From NCBI RefSeq assembly GCF_016745235.1, contig NZ_JAELVM010000003.1, forward strand, positions 806,001 through 870,000: 64,000 nt of DNA, written 5' to 3'. The position numbers and the translations under genes were made by a program. The stretch is from Chryseobacterium endalhagicum. Its GTDB lineage: Bacteria; Bacteroidota; Bacteroidia; Flavobacteriales; Weeksellaceae. The notes under the pieces were generated by a model. The model saw nothing but the letters and a program-made list of their open reading frames with translations, made no database searches and was not told the origin of the DNA. Positions 52,849-61,992 of this stretch are shown piece by piece. The first letter of the stretch is position 1, and every line of letters begins with the position of its first letter.

Positions 52849-53457
52849 TTATGAGTTATTGATTAAAGCGTTCGATAACCCGGCAATCAAAAATAAGCAA
52901 ATTATTAAAAACAAAATCATAGATAAATTTTGAAAAACAAATTCTCCGGTGGTTAATCTATTTACTTCAACATTTCCTTCCTTTCTTTTTATTTTTTCCA
53001 CTAATTTTCTCACTTCCCTGAATTCGAAATCATCTAAAGCATAGGTTCTGATTTTTTTGCCGTTTTTCAGTATAATGAATGTTTCAAAAATAGTATAAAC
53101 AGTTTTCTGCTTCTCAAATCCTTTCGAATATTTTACAGGTCTTGGTATCTGTTTGAATCCCATAATATCTTCAAGCGAAATCTTTCTTGAAAAAGGTAAA
53201 AACTGGTAGGAAACAATCAGGTCATTGTGGGTTATTTTAATGACCTGAGTCTTTAGAAAATAGAACAATGAGCCTAACGCAAACAGTAAAAATCCAGAAT
53301 CAATAATATAAAGCGCAATTTTCGAATCTGTATCTGAATGTTGTTCCAGAGAGCTGTAACTCAAAACAATCATTAAACTGAAGAAAATAAATCCCAGAAA
53401 AAAAACGAAAAGATTAATTGAAAAAGAATTGGACTTATATATGATTTTATCTTTCAA
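52849..53457 (-). CDS. hypothetical membrane protein, PH-like
   Basis: 202 residues. Two N-terminal transmembrane helices (LFVFFLGFIFFSLMIVL, YIIDSGFLLFALGSLFYFL), a beta-rich cytosolic middle resembling bacterial PH domains (VIKITHNDLIVSYQFLPFSR, FIILKNGKKIRTYALDD) and one C-terminal helix. No named family recognised. Sits 7 bp after the DprE2-like gene, between it and the HAD phosphatase gene. Confidence 0.72.
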   Translation of the reverse strand: MKDKIIYKSNSFSINLFVFFLGFIFFSLMIVLSYSSLEQHSDTDSKIALYIIDSGFLLFALGSLFYFLKTQVIKITHNDLIVSYQFLPFSRKISLEDIMGFKQIPRPVKYSKGFEKQKTVYTIFETFIILKNGKKIRTYALDDFEFREVRKLVEKIKRKEGNVEVNRLTTGEFVFQNLSMILFLIICLFLIAGLSNALINNS

Positions 53458-53464
53458 AATAACG

Positions 53465-54190
53465 CTAAAGCTTTAATTTCTTGAATATAAATTCAGGTAT
53501 ATTTCTGATAATCATCATAATAATACTCCAAACCGGCAAAACATAGGCTACATTCTTCTGCTTTTTGAAGGCTTTGTAAATGCAGGCCGCAGCTTGTTTA
53601 GGTGTAGCCGTCAGTTTGGGATTCAATGGCAGTCCTTCCGTCATTTTTGTGGCCATAAAACCCGGTTTAACGGTAAGAACATGTACTTTCTTCTCAAAAA
53701 GATAGTTTCTGAGCCCGCTAAGATAAGCTGTAAAAGCCGCTTTTGCGCTCCCATAGATAAAATTACTCTGTCTTCCACGATCTCCGGCTACGGATGAAAG
53801 CCCGATAATGGTTCCAGATCTTCTGCTTTCAAACTTCTGAGCAAAATAGTTCATCACCGGAATCAGCTTTGAATAATTGATATTAATGATCTTTTCCGTA
53901 TTCCTGTTGTCATAAAGACCTTCCTCGGTTCCGTCTCCCAAATACCCTACGGCACAAAATAATATGTGCGAACTGACATGATCAAAGGTAGTATAATCAA
54001 TTTCTTTCATCAGATCAATCTCTATCACCTCGGATTGCTGCAGAAATTTGACATCAATATGCCTTGCAAATCTTTCGGTAGTCTCCTTACTCGAAGTGAA
54101 AAGATAAATTTTTTCAAACTTTTCTCCTTCCTGGAGCGCCTTTTCCACAAAAGCCTGCGCCACTTCAGACGTACTTCCCAGAACTATCAT
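53465..54190 (-). CDS. SDR reductase, DprE2-like
   Basis: 241 residues. Short-chain reductase: cofactor motif VLGSTSEVAQAF, NYSKLIPVMNYFA, catalytic serine in IIGLSSVAGDRGR and Y-x3-K in FIYGSAKAAF. The C terminus IMMIIRNIPEFIFKKLKL closely resembles that of mycobacterial DprE2, which reduces polyprenyl-phospho-2-keto-ribose to the arabinose form using NADH. It overlaps the DprE1-like gene by one base, supporting the pairing. Confidence 0.87.
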   Translation of the reverse strand: MIVLGSTSEVAQAFVEKALQEGEKFEKIYLFTSSKETTERFARHIDVKFLQQSEVIEIDLMKEIDYTTFDHVSSHILFCAVGYLGDGTEEGLYDNRNTEKIININYSKLIPVMNYFAQKFESRRSGTIIGLSSVAGDRGRQSNFIYGSAKAAFTAYLSGLRNYLFEKKVHVLTVKPGFMATKMTEGLPLNPKLTATPKQAAACIYKAFKKQKNVAYVLPVWSIIMMIIRNIPEFIFKKLKL

Positions 54191-55509
54191 TATGAATTGT
54201 TGTTTATGATTCTTTTGTGCTGTAATGACACAAATTTTGAACTTTGAATATTTTTCAGGTAATTCGTGAGCGAAGATCTACTCATGCTGTCTTTGGTAAG
54301 ATAGATCCTTCCTCCGAACTGCTGTACAATATCATCGAGTTTTTTCACGAGTTTTTCCAGTTTTGAATTCACTTTAAAATCAAGGGCGAGCGTATAGCCT
54401 TCAAAAGGAAATGAATTGTAAGCTTCCGGATTATTCTTTCCGAAGAGCTTTAAAACAGCTAAAAACGACCCGTTCCCGCTTGCAGCAATGGTTTCCAGAA
54501 TCTGCTTCATGCCTTCTCTTCCCGTTTCTTTCGGAATAACCATCTGATACTGGATAAAACCGGATTTTCCGTAGATCTTATTCCAATCTGTAATGGCATC
54601 CAGCGGATAGAAAAAGGTTTCATAATCAATGAAGGATTTCACTTCTTTTCTGGCCTGCTTTTTATAATACAGAAGATTGAAGATCTTTACGGTGAGCGCA
54701 TTCAGAACAAATCCCGGAAAATAAAACGGAACGGTAGGCTGCAGTTTTTTCTTTAATCTTAAAGGCTGTCTGGCCAGATTTTGCGGAAGTTCGTGCTGAA
54801 AAGCGTGTTCCCCTCTCATTAAAATGCTTCTTCCCAGATTTTTTCCTTTCTGAAGACAGTCGATCCACGCTACGGTATACGTCCAGTTTTCGCTTTCTTC
54901 AAAGAGCCTGAATATCTCATCCAGATTCTCTGCTTTAATGCTTTCCTGGCGGATGTAAGCAGATTCTATATTTTTAAGCTTGAATTTTACGGTAAGAATA
55001 ATTCCTGTAAGCCCCATTCCTCCGATGGTCGCCCAGAATTTATCTGGATTTTCCTCTCTTGAACAGGTGATGATCTCCCCATTTTCAGTCATTAATTTAA
55101 AATCAATAACATATTCTGAGAAGCAGCCTTCTGCATGATGGTTTTTTCCGTGAACATCTGAAGCAATGGCTCCGCCTACGGAAATAAATTTGGTCCCGGG
55201 AGTCACATACAGAAAGTAGCCCTGCGGAACTGAAATTTCAAGTATATCTGAAAGCAGTACGCCGGATTCACATTCTATTACCCCGTTGAGACGGTCAAAA
55301 CTGATGAATTTATTTAATTTTTTGGTGGAAAATATGGTCTCTCCCAGTGAAGCATCTCCATAGCATCTTCCGTTTCCCCTTGCAATGACTTCATTATGAC
55401 CGAGTACAAACTCCTTTATTTTTTTGAAGCTGTCCTCGGATCTCATTTCTTTTTCTACGACCGGGAAATTACCCCAATTGGTCACTTTCTGTGTGAAATT
55501 CGGCTTCAT
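54190..55509 (-). CDS. FAD oxidoreductase, DprE1-like
   Basis: 439 residues of the VAO/PCMH flavoprotein family. FAD-binding ARGNGRCYGD at 43-52 and VGGAIASDVHGKNHH at 111-125, GMGLTGIILTV, and a C-terminal half with GSFLAVLKLFGKNNPEA and LTKDSMSR (K406, matching catalytic K418 of Mycobacterium DprE1). Close fit to DprE1, which oxidises the 2'-OH of polyprenyl-phosphoribose. At the position of the benzothiazinone-reactive Cys387 (GWNICVDF) this protein has Ala375 (GYTLALDF). Overlaps both neighbours. Confidence 0.88.
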   Translation of the reverse strand: MKPNFTQKVTNWGNFPVVEKEMRSEDSFKKIKEFVLGHNEVIARGNGRCYGDASLGETIFSTKKLNKFISFDRLNGVIECESGVLLSDILEISVPQGYFLYVTPGTKFISVGGAIASDVHGKNHHAEGCFSEYVIDFKLMTENGEIITCSREENPDKFWATIGGMGLTGIILTVKFKLKNIESAYIRQESIKAENLDEIFRLFEESENWTYTVAWIDCLQKGKNLGRSILMRGEHAFQHELPQNLARQPLRLKKKLQPTVPFYFPGFVLNALTVKIFNLLYYKKQARKEVKSFIDYETFFYPLDAITDWNKIYGKSGFIQYQMVIPKETGREGMKQILETIAASGNGSFLAVLKLFGKNNPEAYNSFPFEGYTLALDFKVNSKLEKLVKKLDDIVQQFGGRIYLTKDSMSRSSLTNYLKNIQSSKFVSLQHKRIINNNS

Positions 55510-56393
55510 TTTTTAAAGTAAATCTGAATTAAAAATGCGGCGACCCATAACACTAAGGTTATCTGAATATACCTGTCTCTGTAAACTATTTTCGTAGGAG
55601 ACTCCGTTCTGTTGTACACTAAAGTCTGCTGCAGATATCTTAAAAATGCAAAAACAACGAATATCACGGTATAAAAAACCCTTTCATGAAATCTTGCCTG
55701 TACTTCGGGAGACAGGGTAAACATCAGGTAACAGACAATCGCCAGCGTCACTGAAATGGAAAGGGCAATATCTGCAAACTGTACGTTATAGCCATCCAGC
55801 GCTTTTCTTGTTTTCCCGGAAACCTGAGCATTAATGAGTTCTCCCCTTCTTTTTCCGATCGCGAGGACAAGGGCGAGTACAAATGTCAGCAGGATCGCCC
55901 ACTGCGAAATACCAATCCCCGTAATATAACCACCGGCCAGAACTCTGAGTACAAAACCTAATGCGATAATGAATATATCAATAATGGGAACATGCTTCAG
56001 CTTGAAAGTATAAGCGAGATTGATCACAATATACAAGCCTATGATGGTTGCAAACTTCCATAAAGATTCCTGAAAATAGATCTGGGCAAGAAATACAAGA
56101 GCCAGATCGGCAATAACAAGCCCTGTGAGAATTCCAACAGCTTTTGATTTTGAAATAGCGCCACTGGCAAGCGGCCGTCTTCTTTTTTCGGGATGCTTCC
56201 GGTCTGCCTCAATATCATTATAATCGTTAAGGATATAAACAACACTGGCGGCAAGGGAAAAAATAATGAAAGCAAAGACACTTTTGGTCAGTAAGTCTAT
56301 GTTTGTAATGTTTCCGGAAAAAAACAGAGGGACGAAAACAAACAGGTTTTTCACCCATTGCTCCACACGGAGGAGTTTAAGATATTTCTTCAT
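55506..56393 (-). CDS. UbiA-type prenyltransferase, polyprenyl-phosphate phosphoribosyltransferase-like
   Basis: 295 residues with about nine transmembrane helices. UbiA motif NDYNDIEAD at 56-64 (N-D-x2-D-x3-D) and a second region YTFKLKHVPIIDIFIIALGF. The N-terminal LLRVEQWVKNLFVFVPLFF and the HPEKRRRPLASGAI stretch match the decaprenyl-phosphate phosphoribosyltransferase (DPPR synthase, Rv3806c) branch rather than quinone or heme UbiA enzymes. It would attach phosphoribose from PRPP to polyprenyl phosphate. First gene of the run; the next gene overlaps it by 4 bp. Confidence 0.85.
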   Translation of the reverse strand: MKKYLKLLRVEQWVKNLFVFVPLFFSGNITNIDLLTKSVFAFIIFSLAASVVYILNDYNDIEADRKHPEKRRRPLASGAISKSKAVGILTGLVIADLALVFLAQIYFQESLWKFATIIGLYIVINLAYTFKLKHVPIIDIFIIALGFVLRVLAGGYITGIGISQWAILLTFVLALVLAIGKRRGELINAQVSGKTRKALDGYNVQFADIALSISVTLAIVCYLMFTLSPEVQARFHERVFYTVIFVVFAFLRYLQQTLVYNRTESPTKIVYRDRYIQITLVLWVAAFLIQIYFKK

Positions 56394-56455
56394 TTATGCT
56401 ATTTCGGTTACAAAAATAGTGAATTCAAAATTCAAAACATAAAAATACAAAAAAA

Positions 56456-56470
56456 ACCGCCGGGGCGGTC
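56456..56470 (-). terminator. terminator of the OmpA-like gene
   Basis: ACCGCC/GGCGGT stem with a 3-nt loop, 32 bp after the stop on the minus strand, followed by TTTTTTTT. Confidence 0.85.
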
Positions 56471-56501
56471 TTTTACGAAAATATTTATATAATTAAATTA
56501 A

Positions 56502-57191
56502 TTACTGCCCTTGTTTGGCTTCATTAATCATTTTTTCATTCGCGGTAATAGCAAATTCCACTCTTCTGTTTTTAGCTCTTCCTTCGTCTGTATCGTTGGT
56601 AGCCACCGGCATAGATTCACCTTCACCTTTTGTAAACATTCTGCTTGATGCAATTCCTTTACCGGACAAATAAGCTTTTACAGCATCTGCTCTTCTCTGA
56701 GAAAGAGAAAGGTTGTAAGAATCTGCACCTTTGCTGTCTGTATGACCGTAGATGTTGATATTGGTATCCGGGTTATCAGCAAGAACCTGAGCTAATTTAT
56801 TAAGGTTGGTCTGAGCAACAGAAGTAAGGTTTGAAGAGTCAAACGCAAAGTTTACGATGCTTTCGTTCATGGTAATCTTAATACCGTCCCCTACTCTTTC
56901 TACTTCAGCACCTGGTAAAGTTTCTTTGATCTGCTTAGCCTGCTTATCCATTTTGTTACCGATTACGTTACCTGCAACACCACCGATAATACCTCCCAAT
57001 ACTGCTCCTAAAGCTGAGTTTTTACCACTTCCTACATTATTCCCCAAAATACCTCCAATTACAGCACCTGATGCAACCCCTACGGCTGTACCTCTCTGCT
57101 GGTGGTTAGAATTCTGAACAGCCTCACAGCTTGTTAATAATAATGCGGATGATAAGAAAAGAGCTCCTATATATGTTTTAGTAAATTTCAT
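56502..57191 (-). CDS. OmpA family lipoprotein with glycine zipper
   Basis: 229 residues. Lipobox LLLTSC; a glycine-zipper region of about 35-85 (GTAVGVASGAVIGGILGNNV, VLGGIIGGVAGNVIG) and a C-terminal OmpA domain (NINIYGHTDSKGADSYNLSL, LSQRRADAVKAYL, GRAKNRRVEFAI) that binds peptidoglycan. Likely tethers the outer membrane to the wall. Separate transcript with its own terminator. Confidence 0.93.
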   Translation of the reverse strand: MKFTKTYIGALFLSSALLLTSCEAVQNSNHQQRGTAVGVASGAVIGGILGNNVGSGKNSALGAVLGGIIGGVAGNVIGNKMDKQAKQIKETLPGAEVERVGDGIKITMNESIVNFAFDSSNLTSVAQTNLNKLAQVLADNPDTNINIYGHTDSKGADSYNLSLSQRRADAVKAYLSGKGIASSRMFTKGEGESMPVATNDTDEGRAKNRRVEFAITANEKMINEAKQGQ

Positions 57192-57216
57192 TTTTTTGAT
57201 CTTTTATGTTGATAAA

Positions 57217-57708
57217 TTATTTCATTCCTGTTCTCTGGAAGTTGTAAACCACCTGTACTGTGCTTCCGTCGAAAGGAACATTCTGTACAAGGGAAAACTG
57301 ATCCGTAGACTGGTTGGTAATCGTCAGGGTATATCCTGCCAGATTTTGCTTGGCTTTAGTACCTGCAGCAATTTTCTTAAACATGAAGGTATTGCCGTCC
57401 TTTACTTCGAATTTAATAGGCTGGGTAACGCTTGGGCACGCTCCACCGCCGTTTAAGGTGTATGCACCTGTGTAGTTATTTGGAATTAATCTCCAATGGC
57501 TTCCTACAAAACACTGAGCGTCTGCTCCTTCATCAAAAGGCTTGATTTTAAGTCCTTTTTCATAATCTATACTGGTAATCTGCCAGTCACCTTTTAATTT
57601 AAGGTATTCAACTCTCTGATTTTGTGAATTTTCTGCATTTTTCACTGAGGAACAAGACACTGCAAAAAGAGATGTTCCAATCAATCCTGCAAGTAGTAAC
57701 TTTTTCAT
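57217..57708 (-). CDS. lipocalin-like lipoprotein
   Basis: 163 residues. Lipobox LFAVSC. The mature part starts with a beta-strand LKLKGDWQITSIDYEKGLKI that fits the GxW-type start of small lipocalin-like domains, and continues with WRLIPNNYTGAYTLNGGGAC and FSLVQNVPFDGSTVQVVYNF. Cysteines in AQCFVGSHW and GACPSV may form a disulfide. Function unknown. It reads towards the OmpA gene, 25 bp away, and may share its transcript. Confidence 0.8.
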   Translation of the reverse strand: MKKLLLAGLIGTSLFAVSCSSVKNAENSQNQRVEYLKLKGDWQITSIDYEKGLKIKPFDEGADAQCFVGSHWRLIPNNYTGAYTLNGGGACPSVTQPIKFEVKDGNTFMFKKIAAGTKAKQNLAGYTLTITNQSTDQFSLVQNVPFDGSTVQVVYNFQRTGMK

Positions 57709-57778
57709 TATGTTGTTTATTATTTTGTTATTTATAAAGCTACAAAAAACCGTGCCAAATTGAATTATAAAAATAAAA

Positions 57779-57801
57779 AAAGTCCGAAAATTTCGGACTT
57801 T
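57779..57801 (-). terminator. terminator of the S8 peptidase gene
   Basis: AAAGTCCGAAA/TTTCGGACTTT hairpin with a 1-nt centre, flanked by T-rich DNA on the minus strand, 33 bp after the stop. Confidence 0.85.
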
Positions 57802-57833
57802 AAATGGTTTCTCCTTCTATACAGGAAGATAAA

Positions 57834-59516
57834 TTATTTTTTAACAGCCTTTTTTACGGATTTCGCAGGCTTCTTGCTTACCGAAGATTTCCCTTTGTAA
57901 AAGTTGGTATACGCATATTCTGCTGCTTTCTGAAGATCTATAACGCCTCCAGCCTGAGAATAGTCTGGGAATTTGTTTTCAGCGCTCAGATTGCTGCTTT
58001 TTACCAATGCTTCAATGATCTGATCAGGCTTCAGTTCTGGCATATAGGCTAATAATACAGCCGCTGCTCCCGCTACAACCGGTGATGCCATAGAAGTCCC
58101 CTGAAGGTATTTATATTCGTTTTTAGGAACTGTAGAGTAGATTTGTTCTCCCGGTGCAAAAACGTTCACCATTTTCTTGTTGTAATTGGAGAAGCTTGCT
58201 CTTAGGTCGCTATTTCTGTTTGTGCTTGCCCCTACAACCAATACGTTGTTTACGAACGGTTTTTCGTCTGCCACATTTTTAAAGTTCGTAGGGAAAGCAA
58301 GGTGCTCGGCTACGTCTTCATTTTCATTACCAGCTGCTTTTACGAGAAGAACGCCTTTGTCTTCAGCATATTTGAAAGCATCCCAAACCACATTTTTCCC
58401 TGGTGATACAGGTTTCCCGAAGCTCATGTTAAGGATCTTCGCTCCGTTATCTACGGCATATCTGATGGCATTGGCAACGTCTTTATCTCTCTCGTCTCCG
58501 TTTGGAACAGTTCTTACAGACATAATTTTAGCTACTTTTGAAGCTACCCCGTACTGTATTTCTTTTCCCTGCGGAAGACCGGCAATAATTCCAGCTACGT
58601 GAGTTCCGTGCTCTGCATCAGGACCTTCATAGTCGTTGTTTCCGTAGCTTTTTTCAGAATAGTCATCGTAGTTATCGCCTACAATTTCTTTTCTCGGATC
58701 ATAGCTCAGATCATACTGCTTAGCTTGTGGCGCAAAGTGATCAATAGCTTCTTTCATCTGCTCTTTCATGATTTTTTCAAATTCAACAGCAGATTTACCC
58801 TGGAATTCAGGATTTGTTGAAACCTGGCCCAGAACCTGAAGCGCAATCGCATCATCCTGTGCTGTAGAAGGTTTAATTCCTTCCAGTGTAGCTGCAGTAA
58901 CAGGCTTGCCTCCCAACAGTTTTACCATATTAGGAATAAGACTGTTGATTTTTGTATAAGTCTGAAAGCCCTGTTTTGCTTCTGCACTTTTAGCAGTAAA
59001 AAGCTCTTTAGCCTTCATATACATCGCAAATTCTTCCGGCATTTTAGACTGATTTGCTTTGTTTTTTGTAGAATCATCCCCTTCGAAAACAGGCTTATAT
59101 TTAGCAACAACTCTGGTTACTTCCATATTGTCGATATCAATATCTCCGTTTTTCCCACCGATAAAATTCCAGCCGTGTACGTCATCGATGTATCCGTTTC
59201 CATCATCATCTTTTCCATTTCCAGGAACTTCATTAGGATTTGACCATACATTTTTCACAAGACCCGGGTGGTCTACCTGAACTCCGCTGTCTAAAACTCC
59301 TACTACAACCGTTTTAGGCTTAAGACCTTTAGATTCTAAATATTTATAAGCGTTTGCCGTATTGACTCCGTATACTTTTGATGTTGAAAAATCTTTATGA
59401 TACCAAGTCATCAGATCTTTATCTTCTTTTGGATCAATGCTCTTCGCCTGAGATTCCTGAGCGTAAGAGAAGCTAAAACCTGCCAGAAAAACAGCAGCTA
59501 ATAATACCTTTTTCAT
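57834..59516 (-). CDS. S8 family serine peptidase (subtilase)
   Basis: 560 residues; signal peptide ends near FSYAQ. Catalytic triad: D76 in VVGVLDSGVQVDHPGL, His in EHGTHVAGIIAG near 304, Ser475 in GTSMASPVVAGA. The gap between Asp and His is more than 200 residues, far longer than the ~30 of simple subtilisins, so an extra helical domain is inserted. The C terminus is lysine-rich (KSSVSKKPAKSVKKAVKK). Likely secreted or periplasmic protease. Confidence 0.94.
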   Translation of the reverse strand: MKKVLLAAVFLAGFSFSYAQESQAKSIDPKEDKDLMTWYHKDFSTSKVYGVNTANAYKYLESKGLKPKTVVVGVLDSGVQVDHPGLVKNVWSNPNEVPGNGKDDDGNGYIDDVHGWNFIGGKNGDIDIDNMEVTRVVAKYKPVFEGDDSTKNKANQSKMPEEFAMYMKAKELFTAKSAEAKQGFQTYTKINSLIPNMVKLLGGKPVTAATLEGIKPSTAQDDAIALQVLGQVSTNPEFQGKSAVEFEKIMKEQMKEAIDHFAPQAKQYDLSYDPRKEIVGDNYDDYSEKSYGNNDYEGPDAEHGTHVAGIIAGLPQGKEIQYGVASKVAKIMSVRTVPNGDERDKDVANAIRYAVDNGAKILNMSFGKPVSPGKNVVWDAFKYAEDKGVLLVKAAGNENEDVAEHLAFPTNFKNVADEKPFVNNVLVVGASTNRNSDLRASFSNYNKKMVNVFAPGEQIYSTVPKNEYKYLQGTSMASPVVAGAAAVLLAYMPELKPDQIIEALVKSSNLSAENKFPDYSQAGGVIDLQKAAEYAYTNFYKGKSSVSKKPAKSVKKAVKK

Positions 59517-59541
59517 ATGTTGATAATTATTTTTACCTTAA

Positions 59542-60159
59542 TTAAAGTTTGATACTTTTTATATAAGTCAGAGATTCAGGGCCTTTGTTACAAATCAGGT
59601 CCAAAACTGATAAATCTTTCAAAAATCCAAGTTTATCAGAGAAGGTCTGGTAATAGTCTTCCATCTGAAATTCAGAAGGAATTTTGGCTGAAAATTTCTC
59701 TCTGAAACTGATACTTTCCGGATTTTTGATATATTCTTCATTCAAAGACTGTGCCTTTTCTGTTTTAAGAATCTGCTGAATAATTTCCAGGCCTTTAAGG
59801 TTGAAATCAAGAAGAAATTTCTCTTCCAGCTCAAATATTTTCCTGAGCTTATCTTCATAATATTCAAAATAAGGCGAGCTCTGATAAGCGGTCTTGATGG
59901 ATTTCCAGTGCAGATTTCTCCAGTCTTCACGGTAGGAGATCTCAATATCTTTGTATTCTCTTTTACCGTTATGATTGATCGGAATGATCAAAGAAAGCTT
60001 CCCGTTGGCTCCATAGATGTTGGCTCTGTTTCTATAGGTCTGCTTCGGAAAGTTTTCAAACTGTTCAAATATAATCTCGTTTTCAGGATTTAAAAACACT
60101 GAAAACCATGAAACCGGAGGCATATAAAATACCGGCAATAATACATTCGTCATATTCAT
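59542..60159 (-). CDS. WbqC family protein
   Basis: 205 residues from the ATG at 60159 (MNMTNVLLPVFYMPPV); the frame extends to 60189 but the added residues are not conserved-looking, and 60153 is also possible. WbqC-like features: YMPPVSWFSVFLNPEN, FENFPKQTYRNRANIYGANG and DWRNLHWKSIKTAYQSSPYF. The family is linked to glycan or O-antigen gene clusters in some bacteria, with no defined chemistry. Downstream of lepB, 65 bp away. Confidence 0.85.
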   Translation of the reverse strand: MNMTNVLLPVFYMPPVSWFSVFLNPENEIIFEQFENFPKQTYRNRANIYGANGKLSLIIPINHNGKREYKDIEISYREDWRNLHWKSIKTAYQSSPYFEYYEDKLRKIFELEEKFLLDFNLKGLEIIQQILKTEKAQSLNEEYIKNPESISFREKFSAKIPSEFQMEDYYQTFSDKLGFLKDLSVLDLICNKGPESLTYIKSIKL

Positions 60160-60224
60160 GATACAAAAATGAAGTATTTTTTCAAACACTTCATTCTATT
60201 TTAAATTTTTTAATTCAATAATAA

Positions 60225-61865
60225 CTATTCTTCCGTTTTGTTCTTTCTGAACAATTTCACGAAATACTCCCATCCGAAGAAAAGGATAAGAATCATGGCA
60301 GCAATCCACCAGTATGAAGTTTTATTGGCTTCTCCTGTGTTTGTTGCTTTAAACATTCTGTCCCAACGGATCTTGAACGGCGCCTGATAAGAAGAGCTGC
60401 TGTCTGAGAAAGCTCCCTGAAGACTCATCCATGTGAACATCGGTTTTCCAACGATATTTTCTTCCGGAACCACACCAAAGAATCTTGCATCCAATGAAGC
60501 ATCTCTGTTATCCCCAACCATCATATAATAATCCTGCTGAATGGTATACTGAGCCGCTTCTTTACCATTGATGAAGATCTTTCCGTTCTTTTTCTCAAGG
60601 CTGTTGTGCTCATACTCGGAAATAATCCACTGATACATTGGAAGGGTCTCGTTATTGATCGCTACTACATCACCTTTTTTAGGGATTTTAAGCGGTCCAT
60701 ACCAATCCTGGTTCCAGGGTTTGTTGATCGGATAAATGGATTGTGTAGTGTCTATTTTTGTTTTGGCTTCGTCTCTGTAATATACCGCGGCTTCACCTTT
60801 TGGAGTGATATCCTCCTTCATGTCGATAACCTGAGGAAGTTCTTTGATTTCCTTAGCTGTTTTATCAGTCAGTCCCTGGAAAGCATACATATATCCTTTA
60901 TCACTCTGAATTTCCTGTACAGGTAAGAATCCATAGGTGTTATATAATGCAGGAATATCCAGTTGGCTCCCTGTATTCACGATATATCTGTGCTGTACTT
61001 CCTGATCTCCTAAAACCGTTTCAGGTTTTCCGTTAACAAAAAGTCTTCCAGCTCTCATTTCGAAAGTATCTCCGGCTACAGCCACACATCTTTTTACATA
61101 AGGATCTTTTCTGTCGATCGCTGTATGCACGGAATCTCTTGGATAGTTGAAAACCACCACATCATTTTTCTGCGGCTTGCTGAACTGAAAAATTCTTGTA
61201 TAAGGAAGTTTTACGGCATCCACATAAGATTTCGCATCATCTTTAGGGTTACCTTTCTGTCCTGTATCCATAATGGTTCCCTGAAGGAATGGAATGGCCA
61301 CAGGGCGCATCGGCATTCTGTATCCGTAGCTCCATTTGTTCACGAAAAGGAAGTCACCTACCAGCAATGTTCTTTCCATGGATCCTGTAGGAATCCCGAA
61401 AGGCTGGGTTACAAATACGTGGATGATAGTGGCAAAAACCACAGCAAAGGTAATAGACCCAATGAATGTATCTTTCTTTTTTGATTCTTTTTCTTCGTCT
61501 GTAATGAAAAGATCATTCGCGTTTTCATCTTCTATTTCTACGTCTTTAGAATAGTTTACCGTAGCCATATAAATGAAAGGCAGAATCACCGTAAGAAGCT
61601 GGTTCTGGAAAAGGCTCTTTCCGAATTTCTTCATTAAATAAATATGAAACACAGACATCATAATAGGCCCCACTATCGGAAGATAGGACAGGATAGCCCA
61701 CCATTTCGGATGCTTGGTCTCCTTTAAAATAATAAAGTAATTATAGAAAGGGATGAATGCAAATAAGGGACTATACCCCATTTTTTTGAACAGCTTCCAG
61801 GTGGAAATTCCCATCAGTACAGACAGAATGAGAACATATACTGTATAAGTTAAAAAATAATTCAT
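60225..61865 (-). CDS. lepB: signal peptidase I
   Basis: 546 residues, clearly longer than typical signal peptidases (about 200-320). Catalytic Ser162 in FGIPTGSMERTLLVGDFLF and Lys258 in DPYVKRCVAVAGDTF; box E YYMMVGDNRDASLDARFFG. Several N-terminal transmembrane segments precede the catalytic serine and a C-terminal helix (WWIAAMILILFFGWEYFV) follows, a Bacteroidota form. It releases secreted proteins at the inner membrane. Between dapB and wbqC on the minus strand. Confidence 0.95.
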   Translation of the reverse strand: MNYFLTYTVYVLILSVLMGISTWKLFKKMGYSPLFAFIPFYNYFIILKETKHPKWWAILSYLPIVGPIMMSVFHIYLMKKFGKSLFQNQLLTVILPFIYMATVNYSKDVEIEDENANDLFITDEEKESKKKDTFIGSITFAVVFATIIHVFVTQPFGIPTGSMERTLLVGDFLFVNKWSYGYRMPMRPVAIPFLQGTIMDTGQKGNPKDDAKSYVDAVKLPYTRIFQFSKPQKNDVVVFNYPRDSVHTAIDRKDPYVKRCVAVAGDTFEMRAGRLFVNGKPETVLGDQEVQHRYIVNTGSQLDIPALYNTYGFLPVQEIQSDKGYMYAFQGLTDKTAKEIKELPQVIDMKEDITPKGEAAVYYRDEAKTKIDTTQSIYPINKPWNQDWYGPLKIPKKGDVVAINNETLPMYQWIISEYEHNSLEKKNGKIFINGKEAAQYTIQQDYYMMVGDNRDASLDARFFGVVPEENIVGKPMFTWMSLQGAFSDSSSSYQAPFKIRWDRMFKATNTGEANKTSYWWIAAMILILFFGWEYFVKLFRKNKTEE

Positions 61866-61992
61866 AATTTTTCTGTGCCTATTCTAAATATATAAATGAT
61901 GAGTAATAAATGATTACAGCGCTCTGCTATTCATAATTTACTATTCATCATTTTGTTTTTATTGGTATGCAATTTAAAGAATTTGTTACAAA

